Source of the DNA: CAZYVA01 sp964650695
GTDB lineage: Bacteria > Bacillota > Clostridia > Lachnospirales > Lachnospiraceae
Length of the DNA stretch: 15,880 bases
Reading direction: 5' to 3'
Assembly: GCA_964650695.1 (NCBI GenBank)
Contig: CAZYVA010000042.1
Span: 1 to 15,880, forward strand
Below are positions 8,315 to 14,982 of the stretch, one piece after another. Position 1 is the stretch's first letter; each line of letters starts with the position of its first letter. Position numbers and translations under genes: made by a program. The notes beneath the pieces were generated by a model that searched no databases, had not been told where the DNA came from, and was given only the letters and a program-made list of their open reading frames with translations.

Positions 8315-8345
8315 GTTCAAAATTGAATTGTTCACATGCGAACAA
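8315..8345. promoter_or_regulatory. Tandem MarR operator-like palindromes
   Basis: TTGTTCACATGCGAACAA (8328-8345) is an 18-bp palindrome with one mismatched pair. Next to it GTTCAAAATTGAAT (8315-8328) contains TTCAA-AA-TTGAA and follows the same GTTCA...GAAY layout as GTTCACATGCGAAC (8330-8343), offset by 15 bp. Both lie immediately downstream of the marR -10 box, a position where a bound dimer would block transcription. Confidence 0.65.
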
Positions 8346-8354
8346 CTGAGAAGT

Positions 8355-8383
8355 ATTTTACTTCCAGTGTTTTCCAGTGTCAA
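8355..8383 (-). promoter_or_regulatory. Predicted strong sigma-A promoter of the marR-exporter operon
   Basis: On the minus strand a perfect TTGACA (8383-8378) and TAAAAT (8360-8355) are separated by 17 bp. The predicted start is near 8348, directly before the palindromes and about 117 nt upstream of the chosen marR start. Confidence 0.75.
8361..8380. repeat. Two 10-bp direct repeats inside the marR promoter spacer
   Basis: CTTCCAGTGT and TTTCCAGTGT lie end to end, differing in one base, one helical turn apart. They fill the -35/-10 spacer and reach into the -35 box. They could be a binding site for a second regulator or chance. Confidence 0.4.
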
Positions 8384-8481
8384 CCTTATAAAAAAGATTT
8401 TAGCAGATTTTATACTTTCTTAATAGGGACGGCAGCAACCCCCCAGAAGTTCCAATCTGGCCAAAAGGCATACGAAGAGTG

Positions 8482-8510
8482 TTGCGGTCTTCGCCCAACT
8501 ATGCTATAAT
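8482..8510 (+). promoter_or_regulatory. Predicted promoter of the rubredoxin fusion gene
   Basis: A perfect TATAAT (8505-8510) lies 17 bp after a weak TTGCGG (8482-8487). The start would fall near 8517, giving a leader of about 30 nt with GGAGG at 8535-8539. A poor -35 box with a perfect -10 box is compatible with activator control or with a modest basal level. The remaining stretch between the two divergent promoters (8384-8481) shows only a small CCAGA/TCTGG hairpin. Confidence 0.6.
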
Positions 8511-8512
8511 CC

Positions 8513-8531
8513 GATAACAATTACTGTTATC
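8513..8531. promoter_or_regulatory. 19-bp palindrome at the hrb transcription start, Fur/PerR-box-like
   Basis: GATAACAATTACTGTTATC has perfect 7-bp arms with a 5-bp centre and starts two bases after the -10 box. It has the length and GATAA...TTATC ends of a 19-bp Fur-type box and matches that consensus at 13 of 19 positions by eye. A dimeric repressor bound here would cover the transcription start. The regulator is not identified. Confidence 0.5.
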
Positions 8532-8546
8532 AATGGAGGTGGCATT

Positions 8547-9203
8547 ATGAACAATAAAGTATTACAAACCTTATCCTACGGCGTGTACGTTATTACTACT
8601 TCCGACAAAGGGCGCGGCACCGGATGCATCGCCAACAGTGTGATGCAGATCACATCCTCCCCAGCCACGCTTGCTGTCAGCATGAACCATGGCAACTACA
8701 CCAATTCCTGCATCCAGGAATGCGGGAAATTCGCTGTATCTATTCTTTCCGAGCAGTCCGACCGCTCCATCATCGGGACCTTTGGCTTCCAGTCCGGAAA
8801 AGAAACCAATAAGCTTGCATCCGTGGATTTCACTTTAAAGGAAGGGCTTCCCATCATTACGGATTCCTGCGGTTACATTGTCTGCCGCGTGATAGGCAAA
8901 ATGGAAACCACGACCCACACGGTCTTTTTAGGGGAAATCATTGACGGGGATGTTTTGGAAGGAAAAACGCCGATGACCTATGCGTACTATCACAATGTAG
9001 TGAAAGGAAAAAGCCCCAAAAACGCCCCGACCTATATCGCCGAGGAAGACGGCGCCCCAGCCCCCTCTTCCAGGAAATGGGTATGTTCTGTCTGCGGTTA
9101 TGTCTATGACGGGGACACGCCTTTTGAGGAACTGCCGGAGAGTTATGTCTGTCCGGTCTGCAAACAGCCGAAAGGGAAATTTGAAGCAAAGCCGGGGAGA
9201 TGA
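8547..9203 (+). CDS. hrb: Flavin reductase-rubredoxin fusion (high-molecular-weight rubredoxin)
   Basis: A 218-residue cytoplasmic redox protein. Residues 1 to about 150 form a flavin reductase-like FMN-binding domain (YGVYVITT start, TGCIANSVMQITSSPA, NYTNSCI and FAVSILSE segments are typical). A proline-rich linker (about 150-176) leads to a short rubredoxin domain with the iron ligands C180, C183, C202 and C205 (CSVCGY and CPVC). Known: Moorella high-molecular-weight rubredoxin has this layout and passes electrons from NADH to the flavodiiron protein FprA for reduction of O2 or NO. Inference: the same role here, although no flavodiiron gene is adjacent. The start is set by GGAGG 7 nt before the ATG. 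The gene stands alone, convergent with jetC with only 5 bp between coding ends. The palindrome over its start suggests stress or metal-linked control. Confidence 0.88.
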   Translation: MNNKVLQTLSYGVYVITTSDKGRGTGCIANSVMQITSSPATLAVSMNHGNYTNSCIQECGKFAVSILSEQSDRSIIGTFGFQSGKETNKLASVDFTLKEGLPIITDSCGYIVCRVIGKMETTTHTVFLGEIIDGDVLEGKTPMTYAYYHNVVKGKSPKNAPTYIAEEDGAPAPSSRKWVCSVCGYVYDGDTPFEELPESYVCPVCKQPKGKFEAKPGR

Positions 9204-9217
9204 CGCTGTCACTCCCC
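9194..9217. terminator. Hairpin spanning the stop codons of hrb and jetC
   Basis: GGGGAG (9194-9199) and TGAC (9201-9204) pair with GTCA (9208-9211) and CTCCCC (9212-9217), a 10-bp stem with one bulged A and a 3-nt loop. The hrb stop (9201-9203) and the jetC stop (9209-9211) both lie in the stem. Neither strand has a T run after it, so efficient intrinsic termination is uncertain. It could act as a shared 3' end for both transcripts. Confidence 0.5.
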
Positions 9218-12200
9218 TTCCACCATATCCATATATTTCCCCTTGTCAATGTGCATCATGGAAATCTGGTTTTTATACCTGCGGAACCCATACACGCTGT
9301 CTACATTGCGTATCAGCGATGGCAGCCGTTCATCCGGCACACAGACGATCAATTGCAGCTCCAATTCCCTCGCATACCGCAGGCAGACCTCGCTGCGCTC
9401 CTGATCCATCTTGGAAAACGCTTCATCCAAAAGCACAAGGCGGATTTTCGGATCGCGGCTGCCCTGCTGCATGTAGAGCATGGCAAACCCGGCAAGCAAG
9501 GCTACATACTTCGGGTTCTGCCCCTCGCCGCCGGAATCCCGGCCCGCCATCTCATCCACATAATTCTTCCTCACGGTCCCGTCCTCCGTCTCCACACGCT
9601 CATACATGCTGAACGTAAGGTAATTCCGGTAGTCCGCGTATTGCTCCATCTGCTGTTTGTGGAGGGATCGCTTTTGGGCATCTTCCTCTCTTGGGGGCAT
9701 AAACTTTTCAGTCAGCCTTTTGATCTGGGCCTCATATTTTCCGTAAAATTCATCTTCCCCAAGGCTTATCTGCCCTTCAAAGCCCTGGTTGTCCACGGCC
9801 TTACTGTCCAGTTCCGCCGCCATCAGCATATCGTAGAACTGTCCGTTTTCATTCTCCGCCGGAAGGATATCGATCTGGTAAATACTGTCGGAAAAACGGA
9901 TTTTTGACAGCATCCGGTTAATCTCTTTTTTATGCCGGTAGGCCGCCTTGATCTCCCCGTGGATCGTGGCGATCACATTTTCGCGCAGTGTATGGTAGAC
10001 CAATTGGTACTGTTTTTCAAATTCTTTCTTGTAGTCTGGCTCAAAATCCTTCCGGCAGCGCTCCAAAAGCCTGTCATACACCCCGTTATCCGCCTCGTAT
10101 CCATCAAAACCATAGCCTGGGTACTGGTGGTTGAAACGGTTCCTGGCCCGTCCGCGGTCTGCTATTGCCTCTTCCGCTTCGCTCTCCAGCCTTGCAAGTT
10201 CTTCTGCTTTTTTCCTCCGGTATCCATGCTCCGGCTGATGGGCAAATACCTGGTCAATTTCTTTTTGCAGTTCTGCGTCCGGCACAAAGCCTCCCTGGAG
10301 CTCTTCCAGGCGGCTACCCAAACTGGAAAGTTCCGTTTCCATCTGGGACTGTTCTTTGATAGCACGCTCTACTTCCGCCTGCGTTTGTTTCTGTTCTTCA
10401 TCCAAAGCAGTGATTTCCCGCTCCAGCTCCGTTTCTTTCTGCCTCAGTTCTGCCGCGAGTGTCCCGTCTGCCAGTTCTTCCAGTTCCTCTGTCAGTTTTT
10501 GCTGCCTCTTTTGGTATTTTTCCAGCTCTTTCCCGGACGCCGCCAAAAATAAAATCCGTTCCTCGCTAAAATTCAGCCGTTCCAAATTCTGGGCATACCG
10601 CAGATGGAGGCAAGCCTGGCTTTCCTGCAGATGCCTCTGCTTCAGGTCATAGACTTCTTCCTCCAGTTCCCGGAGCTTTGCCCTGGAAACCTTTGTCCCA
10701 ATGCAGGCATACTTCCCGTAGTCATCCTGCCGCAGATGGCAGAACAGGCGGTTGCTGTAAGAGTAGGCGGAGGCCACCACACCGTCGCGCACGGCGTTTA
10801 ACTCTTCCTCTGTCCCGCATTTTTGGATCCCGCCAAGATAATGTTTCAGGCATAAATCCACATAGGGGATCTCTGTATGTACCGCTTCATAGAGCGTCCC
10901 CTCCTGTGCGTCCGGATGATCCTGGAGAATCGCCGCGGTATTGATGAGATCGATCTCTTTCGTTTCTTTCCTGTTCAGTTTCCGGAATGCCTTTTCCGCA
11001 TCCGCCGCCTGTTCCGGCGGAACGACCAGCCCATATTTGATACGCCCAAGCCTGCCCTCAATTGCATCCTTCCACTCTGCGTCCGTCACATCGAACAGGT
11101 CTGCAAAAATCTCAACGCGCACCGTCCTTCCATACTGGCTGCTTAATATATCCTGGAGCTTAGCCCTGGCGGTTTTCAGGTCCTTCCGGTAAGGCTTCCG
11201 GTCCTGGCGTAAATCCTCGATAAAGCCTTCTTTCTCCTTCAGTTCTTCCCCGATTGCCCGCAGGCCGGCGTCCAGTTCCTTCAGTTCCTCATTGATATTT
11301 TCCAATGCCTCCGCAACCCCGCGCTTCACGCGCTTGATGCATCCGGCGTCTACGTTCCCCTTTCCGAGATCTTCAATGGCCTGCAGCGCCGGGTTGCTGA
11401 GATAACCGGAAATCTCCTCGTCCTTCTCCCACTCCCTTAACCCCTGGAGGATCTCACGCCACTGGGCAAAGTTTCGGGCTGTCAGCTCCATCGTTTCCTG
11501 GAGGTCTTCCAATTCTTTTTCCTTCTGCCCATAATCACTGGCTTTCAGCTTCGCCCCGACCTCGACCAGCGCTCTTGTCTTTTCCTTCTCCTGCCTGGAC
11601 AGTCCATCCAGGCGGCGGCGCATCCTGGCCAGCTCCTCTGAAAGGACGTCCAGGTCCCCCTGCCTCGCCTGTATCTTCCTCCGGCATCCTTCGATGTCCA
11701 CCATCCGCAGAAGCTTTTCCGTGCGGATCTTATCCGTCTGTATCCGCAAAACCTCTAAATGGCATTGCTGTATTTCATCCAGGATAGCAACCCGGTTTTC
11801 CAGGTCGTCCACCCGCTCCTTGATTTCCCGGTAAGCCCCCAATTGGTCGCTGATGACAGACACCGTATCCTCTTCGCTCCTTGGGAACATATAATCCCGG
11901 ATGAACTGCCCGGTCCCGCTTGTCATGCGCAAGGCGATCGCACTTTTCTCCATCGTCATCAACCGCCCAGGATCCAGATAACCGAGGATCCCATCATAGA
12001 TTGCGGCCAGGTAAGACTCCTTCGATGGATAGACCCGGTTCACGTCCACACGCTCCCGGCTCTCATCCATTTTTCTGCGTTCCTCTGTTAATTGCCGGAT
12101 CTGCTGGATCGTATAAGGCAGGCCGTCCTCTGTCACGTACGCATTGTCCGGAAACCCTCCGGAATGGCTGAAAAACCGGAACCTGCCCAATGCCTGGTCC

Positions 12201-12565
12201 TGTTTCCCCACTTCAAAGACGGCGCCTATACAGGCCGTTGTTTTTCTGCCGGTATCAAAGATCTCCAACACGATCCCGGAACAGAAATCTTTGTTTTCCC
12301 TGTTAAAAGAACCGTCCTTCTGCGCCCCGCGCAGGTAGCTGAGCACGCTCCTTTTGTTCTTTGCGTCATCCGCCGCTTTATTCAGAAAAGTAGAAGAGAC
12401 GCTCCCATACAGGACCACCTGGATCGCGTCCATTACCGTTGATTTTCCCGAACCGCTCTTCCCACTGAACAGGTTGGCATGCTCATGGAACTCCATCACT
12501 TTATGACTGATCCCGCCCCAATTATTGAGCGCCATCCGGGAAAGGATTTTCTTTGGCTGCTTCAT
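9209..12565 (-). CDS. jetC: JetC: SMC/MukB-like ATPase of a Wadjet-type condensin
   Basis: An 1118-residue SMC-type protein. The N-terminal ATPase lobe has Walker A GKSGSGKST (35-43). Long charged coiled coils follow at about 243-475 and 628-830, around a globular hinge-like part (about 480-625). The C-terminal lobe carries the signature DSGGEGQ (about 1010-1016) and Walker B LVLLDE (D1047, E1048). Known: in Wadjet systems JetC dimerises and works with JetA and JetB as a loop-extruding motor that recognises small circular DNA, which JetD then cuts. The ATG at 12565 has AGGAGAGG 7 nt upstream, so the 44-bp overlap with jetB appears genuine. The length fits the family (about 1100). No JetD gene follows: the next gene is convergent hrb. 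Alternative: a MukBEF/MksBEF-like chromosome condensin without a nuclease. Confidence 0.9.
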   Translation of the reverse strand: MKQPKKILSRMALNNWGGISHKVMEFHEHANLFSGKSGSGKSTVMDAIQVVLYGSVSSTFLNKAADDAKNKRSVLSYLRGAQKDGSFNRENKDFCSGIVLEIFDTGRKTTACIGAVFEVGKQDQALGRFRFFSHSGGFPDNAYVTEDGLPYTIQQIRQLTEERRKMDESRERVDVNRVYPSKESYLAAIYDGILGYLDPGRLMTMEKSAIALRMTSGTGQFIRDYMFPRSEEDTVSVISDQLGAYREIKERVDDLENRVAILDEIQQCHLEVLRIQTDKIRTEKLLRMVDIEGCRRKIQARQGDLDVLSEELARMRRRLDGLSRQEKEKTRALVEVGAKLKASDYGQKEKELEDLQETMELTARNFAQWREILQGLREWEKDEEISGYLSNPALQAIEDLGKGNVDAGCIKRVKRGVAEALENINEELKELDAGLRAIGEELKEKEGFIEDLRQDRKPYRKDLKTARAKLQDILSSQYGRTVRVEIFADLFDVTDAEWKDAIEGRLGRIKYGLVVPPEQAADAEKAFRKLNRKETKEIDLINTAAILQDHPDAQEGTLYEAVHTEIPYVDLCLKHYLGGIQKCGTEEELNAVRDGVVASAYSYSNRLFCHLRQDDYGKYACIGTKVSRAKLRELEEEVYDLKQRHLQESQACLHLRYAQNLERLNFSEERILFLAASGKELEKYQKRQQKLTEELEELADGTLAAELRQKETELEREITALDEEQKQTQAEVERAIKEQSQMETELSSLGSRLEELQGGFVPDAELQKEIDQVFAHQPEHGYRRKKAEELARLESEAEEAIADRGRARNRFNHQYPGYGFDGYEADNGVYDRLLERCRKDFEPDYKKEFEKQYQLVYHTLRENVIATIHGEIKAAYRHKKEINRMLSKIRFSDSIYQIDILPAENENGQFYDMLMAAELDSKAVDNQGFEGQISLGEDEFYGKYEAQIKRLTEKFMPPREEDAQKRSLHKQQMEQYADYRNYLTFSMYERVETEDGTVRKNYVDEMAGRDSGGEGQNPKYVALLAGFAMLYMQQGSRDPKIRLVLLDEAFSKMDQERSEVCLRYARELELQLIVCVPDERLPSLIRNVDSVYGFRRYKNQISMMHIDKGKYMDMVEGE

Positions 12566-13223
12566 CGGATGTCCTCTCCTTTCCTTCGAAAACCTCTTCC
12601 ATGTACCCTTCTTCCTGGCATTCTGCTTCCTCGTATTCTTCTCCCTGGTACTCTTCCAGCAGTTTGTTCAGCATCGCGCTGCTTAAATATAAATTGATGG
12701 TACTGTAAAGATAAATCGGCGTATGGTCTTGCAGATCCCTGACCGCTCCTGGGAGCCCGACGATCTGATGCTTCACCATCAGATAGAACGCATCCCGCCA
12801 TTCCGCCACCGTCAGCTTCCGGTTCAGCAGATTCGTATTCTTCCCGTATTCCCGGATTTCTTCCAGGGTTGTGACGGTCGCTTCCAAACCCGCCCCCATG
12901 ATCTTGTCCCGGTAAATCATTTTCACCAGCAGCAGGATCACCGTCGTGGCGGGCGTAAAATGTTCGGTCTCCACGCCCTCCCCGGCTAACCGGAAAATAT
13001 GCTCCTGCGGGTCGTGGATAAGTTCACAATCCAGCACGGACAGATAGTCCTCGATAAACTGCCTGTGGCGGGCGCAGATTTCATAATCCGCATTATCCCT
13101 CGGCGCCAGCGTCACCGGATCATAATGCATCTGTAAAATACACGTCTGCCGGAATAATTTTGAGATTGTCTTTTTCAGGTTTTCCGCCTCCGATATCGGA
13201 AGCGTCTCTAAATACGGAACCAT
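12522..13223 (-). CDS. jetB: JetB: MukE-like subunit (DUF4194 type) of a Wadjet-type condensin
   Basis: A 233-residue protein of the DUF4194/JetB type, recognised from its opening YLETLPISEAENLKK and RQTCILQMHYDP segments, the central ICARHRQFIEDYLSVLDCEL and the VILLLVKMIYRDK helix. Known: JetB is the KITE/MukE-like winged-helix subunit that bridges JetA and JetC. The C-terminal 35 residues are acidic and low in complexity (repeated EE and EGY), and their coding sequence runs over the jetC start. I chose the ATG at 13223 because GAGAGGGG stands just before it. An in-frame GTG at 13268, 7 nt after the jetA stop, would add 15 residues but lacks a clear ribosome binding site. The gene is the middle one of the jetABC operon. 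Confidence 0.87.
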   Translation of the reverse strand: MVPYLETLPISEAENLKKTISKLFRQTCILQMHYDPVTLAPRDNADYEICARHRQFIEDYLSVLDCELIHDPQEHIFRLAGEGVETEHFTPATTVILLLVKMIYRDKIMGAGLEATVTTLEEIREYGKNTNLLNRKLTVAEWRDAFYLMVKHQIVGLPGAVRDLQDHTPIYLYSTINLYLSSAMLNKLLEEYQGEEYEEAECQEEGYMEEVFEGKERTSDEAAKENPFPDGAQ

Positions 13224-13275
13224 TTTCCCCTCTCTTTCCGGGATATTGCGGACCCATCTTTCTGACACGCCGCCA

Positions 13276-14631
13276 TTATCGGATGGTCAGCTTTGAAAAC
13301 CGGTAGCCATCCGTGCTTTCCATCTCGTCTCCCACCAGGATCTCCTCCTCGCCTGCAAAGCTCGAAGTCGCCTCCTGCCAGACAAAAAACAATTTTTCCA
13401 AATCTTCTATGGACCGCACCGTATCCGCCGATACTGTAAAGGATCCATTGATCTCGTTTTCCTTGCGGAAATCCTGGATTTCTTTCTGCGTGTACAAGGG
13501 CGGCATCACAAACTCGTCCAATTCCATGGGTTCCTCTTCTTCTCTCACGGATTCAGGCGAAAATTCTTCTTTTCCGATGTTCACTCTATGGTGGAAGCTT
13601 TCCTCCCCTACAGCCCGGTATCGCTCTGTAAAACGCAGCATTCCCGCCAGCCTGCCCAGGATTTCCTCCTGTTTTCCACTGCTATCCAAAAGACGGGCAA
13701 ATGCCGCCGTCCGATCCTGCTTTGCTTCATTTTCCTGCATAATATACCGGATCCTGGCGGCGGCGCGGCTGGCAAATACCGTCTTTTGCTCAATCAGCCT
13801 GTTATAGCGCCGTTCAATCGCGTCAAACTGGCGTTCGATCTGGCAGAGGATCCCGGAAGCCTCCTCACAGGCGGCCACCGCGTATTCCGAATGGCGAAGC
13901 CAAAGCTCCTGCCTGCGCAGTTCCAATTCTTCCAGGTTTTTCCCAATCAGCTCCTTGACCGCCTCCTTATAACGGTAAAAACTGTCCGTCGTCGTCAGGA
14001 TCGCGTATTTCCTGCTGTCGCTGTTATTGATCTCCTGCACCAGCACCTCCTGGATCCCCAGAAAACTCTTCTGCCTGGACAGTTCATCAAAATATCCTCT
14101 CATACCCTCCTGCATATTTGCCAGCATCTGCAGGAGCGCTTTGGAGGCGGACAGGGCGCTCTTTAATATCTGGTTATTCTTTTCCGGATCTTTGCTATAC
14201 GTATATAAATGGCTGTACACCGCCAGCACGCTCTCCCGCTCTTTTCCCCCATCCTCGCTGCGGAGTTTTTGGAACAGCTCGGCAAACAACTGGCTGTATT
14301 CCGGGAAAGACACCACATAGCTGTCCAGGGCTTCATCATAATCCCTGCGAAGCCACCCCCACCGCTCCAGGTTATTCAGGAAAACCGCCGCCATATTGGA
14401 TCGGGTGAAAAGCTCCCCTTCCTCCTCATACTGCTCCTCACGCCCGTCCGGCAAGGCAGCCGCAGCACGCTCGTGGATAATCATGCGGCACTCACGCTCC
14501 GTCAGCCCAAGCAGGGAATAGGACCGGCCGCTCTCCTCATAGAGTGCGGCAAGAAAGATCTGGTAATAGTCCACGTATTTACTTGCAAAGATTTTATAAA
14601 AATCTTTTGGGATCTGTTCTGAAAGATTCAT
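13276..14631 (-). CDS. jetA: JetA: kleisin/MukF-like subunit of a Wadjet-type condensin
   Basis: A 451-residue, mostly helical, soluble protein matching the JetA family (DUF5716 type) in its start (FYKIFASKYVDYYQIFLAALYEES), its ERWGWLRRDYDEALDSY segment and its gene order. Known: JetA is the kleisin-like subunit that closes the JetC ring and binds JetB. The N-terminal third looks like a winged-helix region. Residues about 215-300 are long charged helices. The C-terminal part is acidic (ESVREEEEPMELDEF) before a final folded stretch that would contact the ATPase. The ATG at 14631 is chosen with GGGG 9 nt upstream; a TTG five codons earlier is a weaker choice. It is the first gene of jetABC behind a near-consensus promoter. 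No transposase or integrase is near it, and base composition looks like that of its neighbours. Confidence 0.87.
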   Translation of the reverse strand: MNLSEQIPKDFYKIFASKYVDYYQIFLAALYEESGRSYSLLGLTERECRMIIHERAAAALPDGREEQYEEEGELFTRSNMAAVFLNNLERWGWLRRDYDEALDSYVVSFPEYSQLFAELFQKLRSEDGGKERESVLAVYSHLYTYSKDPEKNNQILKSALSASKALLQMLANMQEGMRGYFDELSRQKSFLGIQEVLVQEINNSDSRKYAILTTTDSFYRYKEAVKELIGKNLEELELRRQELWLRHSEYAVAACEEASGILCQIERQFDAIERRYNRLIEQKTVFASRAAARIRYIMQENEAKQDRTAAFARLLDSSGKQEEILGRLAGMLRFTERYRAVGEESFHHRVNIGKEEFSPESVREEEEPMELDEFVMPPLYTQKEIQDFRKENEINGSFTVSADTVRSIEDLEKLFFVWQEATSSFAGEEEILVGDEMESTDGYRFSKLTIR

Positions 14632-14707
14632 GCCTGCTTTCCCCAATCTGATATCCTTCTGTAAATTCTTCTGTAAATTCCTCCGTAAACCTGGCGGTCC
14701 GTACCAT
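14594..14707 (-). other. Possible 37-codon upstream frame overlapping the jetA start
   Basis: An ATG at 14707 opens 37 codons ending at TAA 14594, covering the 12-bp repeats and the first codons of jetA in another frame. The protein would contain three FTE units. The ATG sits about at the predicted transcription start and has no ribosome binding site, so translation is doubtful. Confidence 0.15.
14657..14692. repeat. Three tandem 12-bp repeats in the jetA leader
   Basis: TTCTGTAAATTC occurs twice exactly (14657-14668, 14669-14680), followed by a diverged third unit, CTCCGTAAACCT (14681-14692). They lie in the 5' leader between the predicted start and the jetA ribosome binding site. On the RNA the units are purine-rich and contain GGAGG and GAAGG, which resemble ribosome binding sites. 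Confidence 0.7.
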
Positions 14708-14711
14708 TGCC

Positions 14712-14740
14712 ATCATACCATTTCCCACGATAGATTTCAA
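14712..14740 (-). promoter_or_regulatory. Predicted promoter of jetABC
   Basis: On the minus strand TTGAAA (14740-14735) and TATGAT (14717-14712) are separated by 17 bp, and TGG just before the -10 box makes an extended -10. Each box differs from consensus at one position. The leader to jetA is about 75 nt. Confidence 0.68.
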
Positions 14741-14766
14741 CGTTTCGATGATGGGACGCTTTCACA

Positions 14767-14849
14767 CTCTTGAATCACTTTCTCACGGAATGCCCAGTAA
14801 ATGGGCATTCCTGGCCATGAATCGTAATGTCAGGCGTGCGTGGTTTTTC
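14767..14849 (-). pseudogene. Remnant of the 3' end of a second marR-type gene
   Basis: On the minus strand this stretch reads EKPRTPDITIHGQECPFTGHSVRK and stops at TGA (14777-14775). It matches the end of the intact MarR (KRPEMPDVAAHGQECPFAGHSLKK): 12 of the last 18 residues are identical, with no gap, and the eight bases after the stop (TTCAAGAG) are also identical. Upstream of it the frame no longer resembles MarR, and no start or helix-turn-helix is present. Many differences are silent, so the copy probably diverged as a working gene before most of it was lost. Confidence 0.65.
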
Positions 14850-14915
14850 ACGCTTGCACAGACAACGGGAAGGGACTATAAAAAATGTGCGGGTATATCC
14901 TCACATTGTGGAAGC

Positions 14916-14940
14916 AGCATTGTGCTAAAAATGCTAGAAT
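14916..14940 (+). promoter_or_regulatory. Inverted repeat and possible -10 box upstream of aquaporin gene
   Basis: AGCATT (14916-14921) and AATGCT (14930-14935) form an inverted repeat, and TAGAAT (14935-14940) overlaps its end as a possible -10 box. No good -35 box lies 16-18 bp upstream, so the promoter is weakly supported. The rest of 14850-14915 shows nothing I recognise. Confidence 0.3.
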
Positions 14941-14982
14941 GATTTGGTAAAGGTTTTTACTTTAGAAGGGAGAAAACAGAAA

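Noticed and set aside
7721..8345. Longer MarR start at 8345
   Set aside because: The ATG is inside the operator palindrome and close to the predicted transcription start, lacks a ribosome binding site, and adds 38 residues that do not look like a MarR N-terminus.
9200..9907. Plus-strand frame of 235 codons following hrb
   Set aside because: It lies opposite the end of jetC, which carries the Walker B and signature motifs on the minus strand; it looks like an antisense shadow.
9209..12565. jetC as SbcC, RecN or chromosomal Smc
   Set aside because: The gene order with JetA- and JetB-type genes, the start of the protein and the absence of an SbcD partner favour JetC.
9209..14631. jetABC as a recently acquired defence island
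   Set aside because: No mobile genes, no flanking repeats and no obvious change in base composition compared with neighbours; long residence seems more likely.
14748..14942. Plus-strand frame of 64 codons upstream of aqpZ
   Set aside because: It lies over the marR remnant on the other strand, has no ribosome binding site, and shows no family resemblance.
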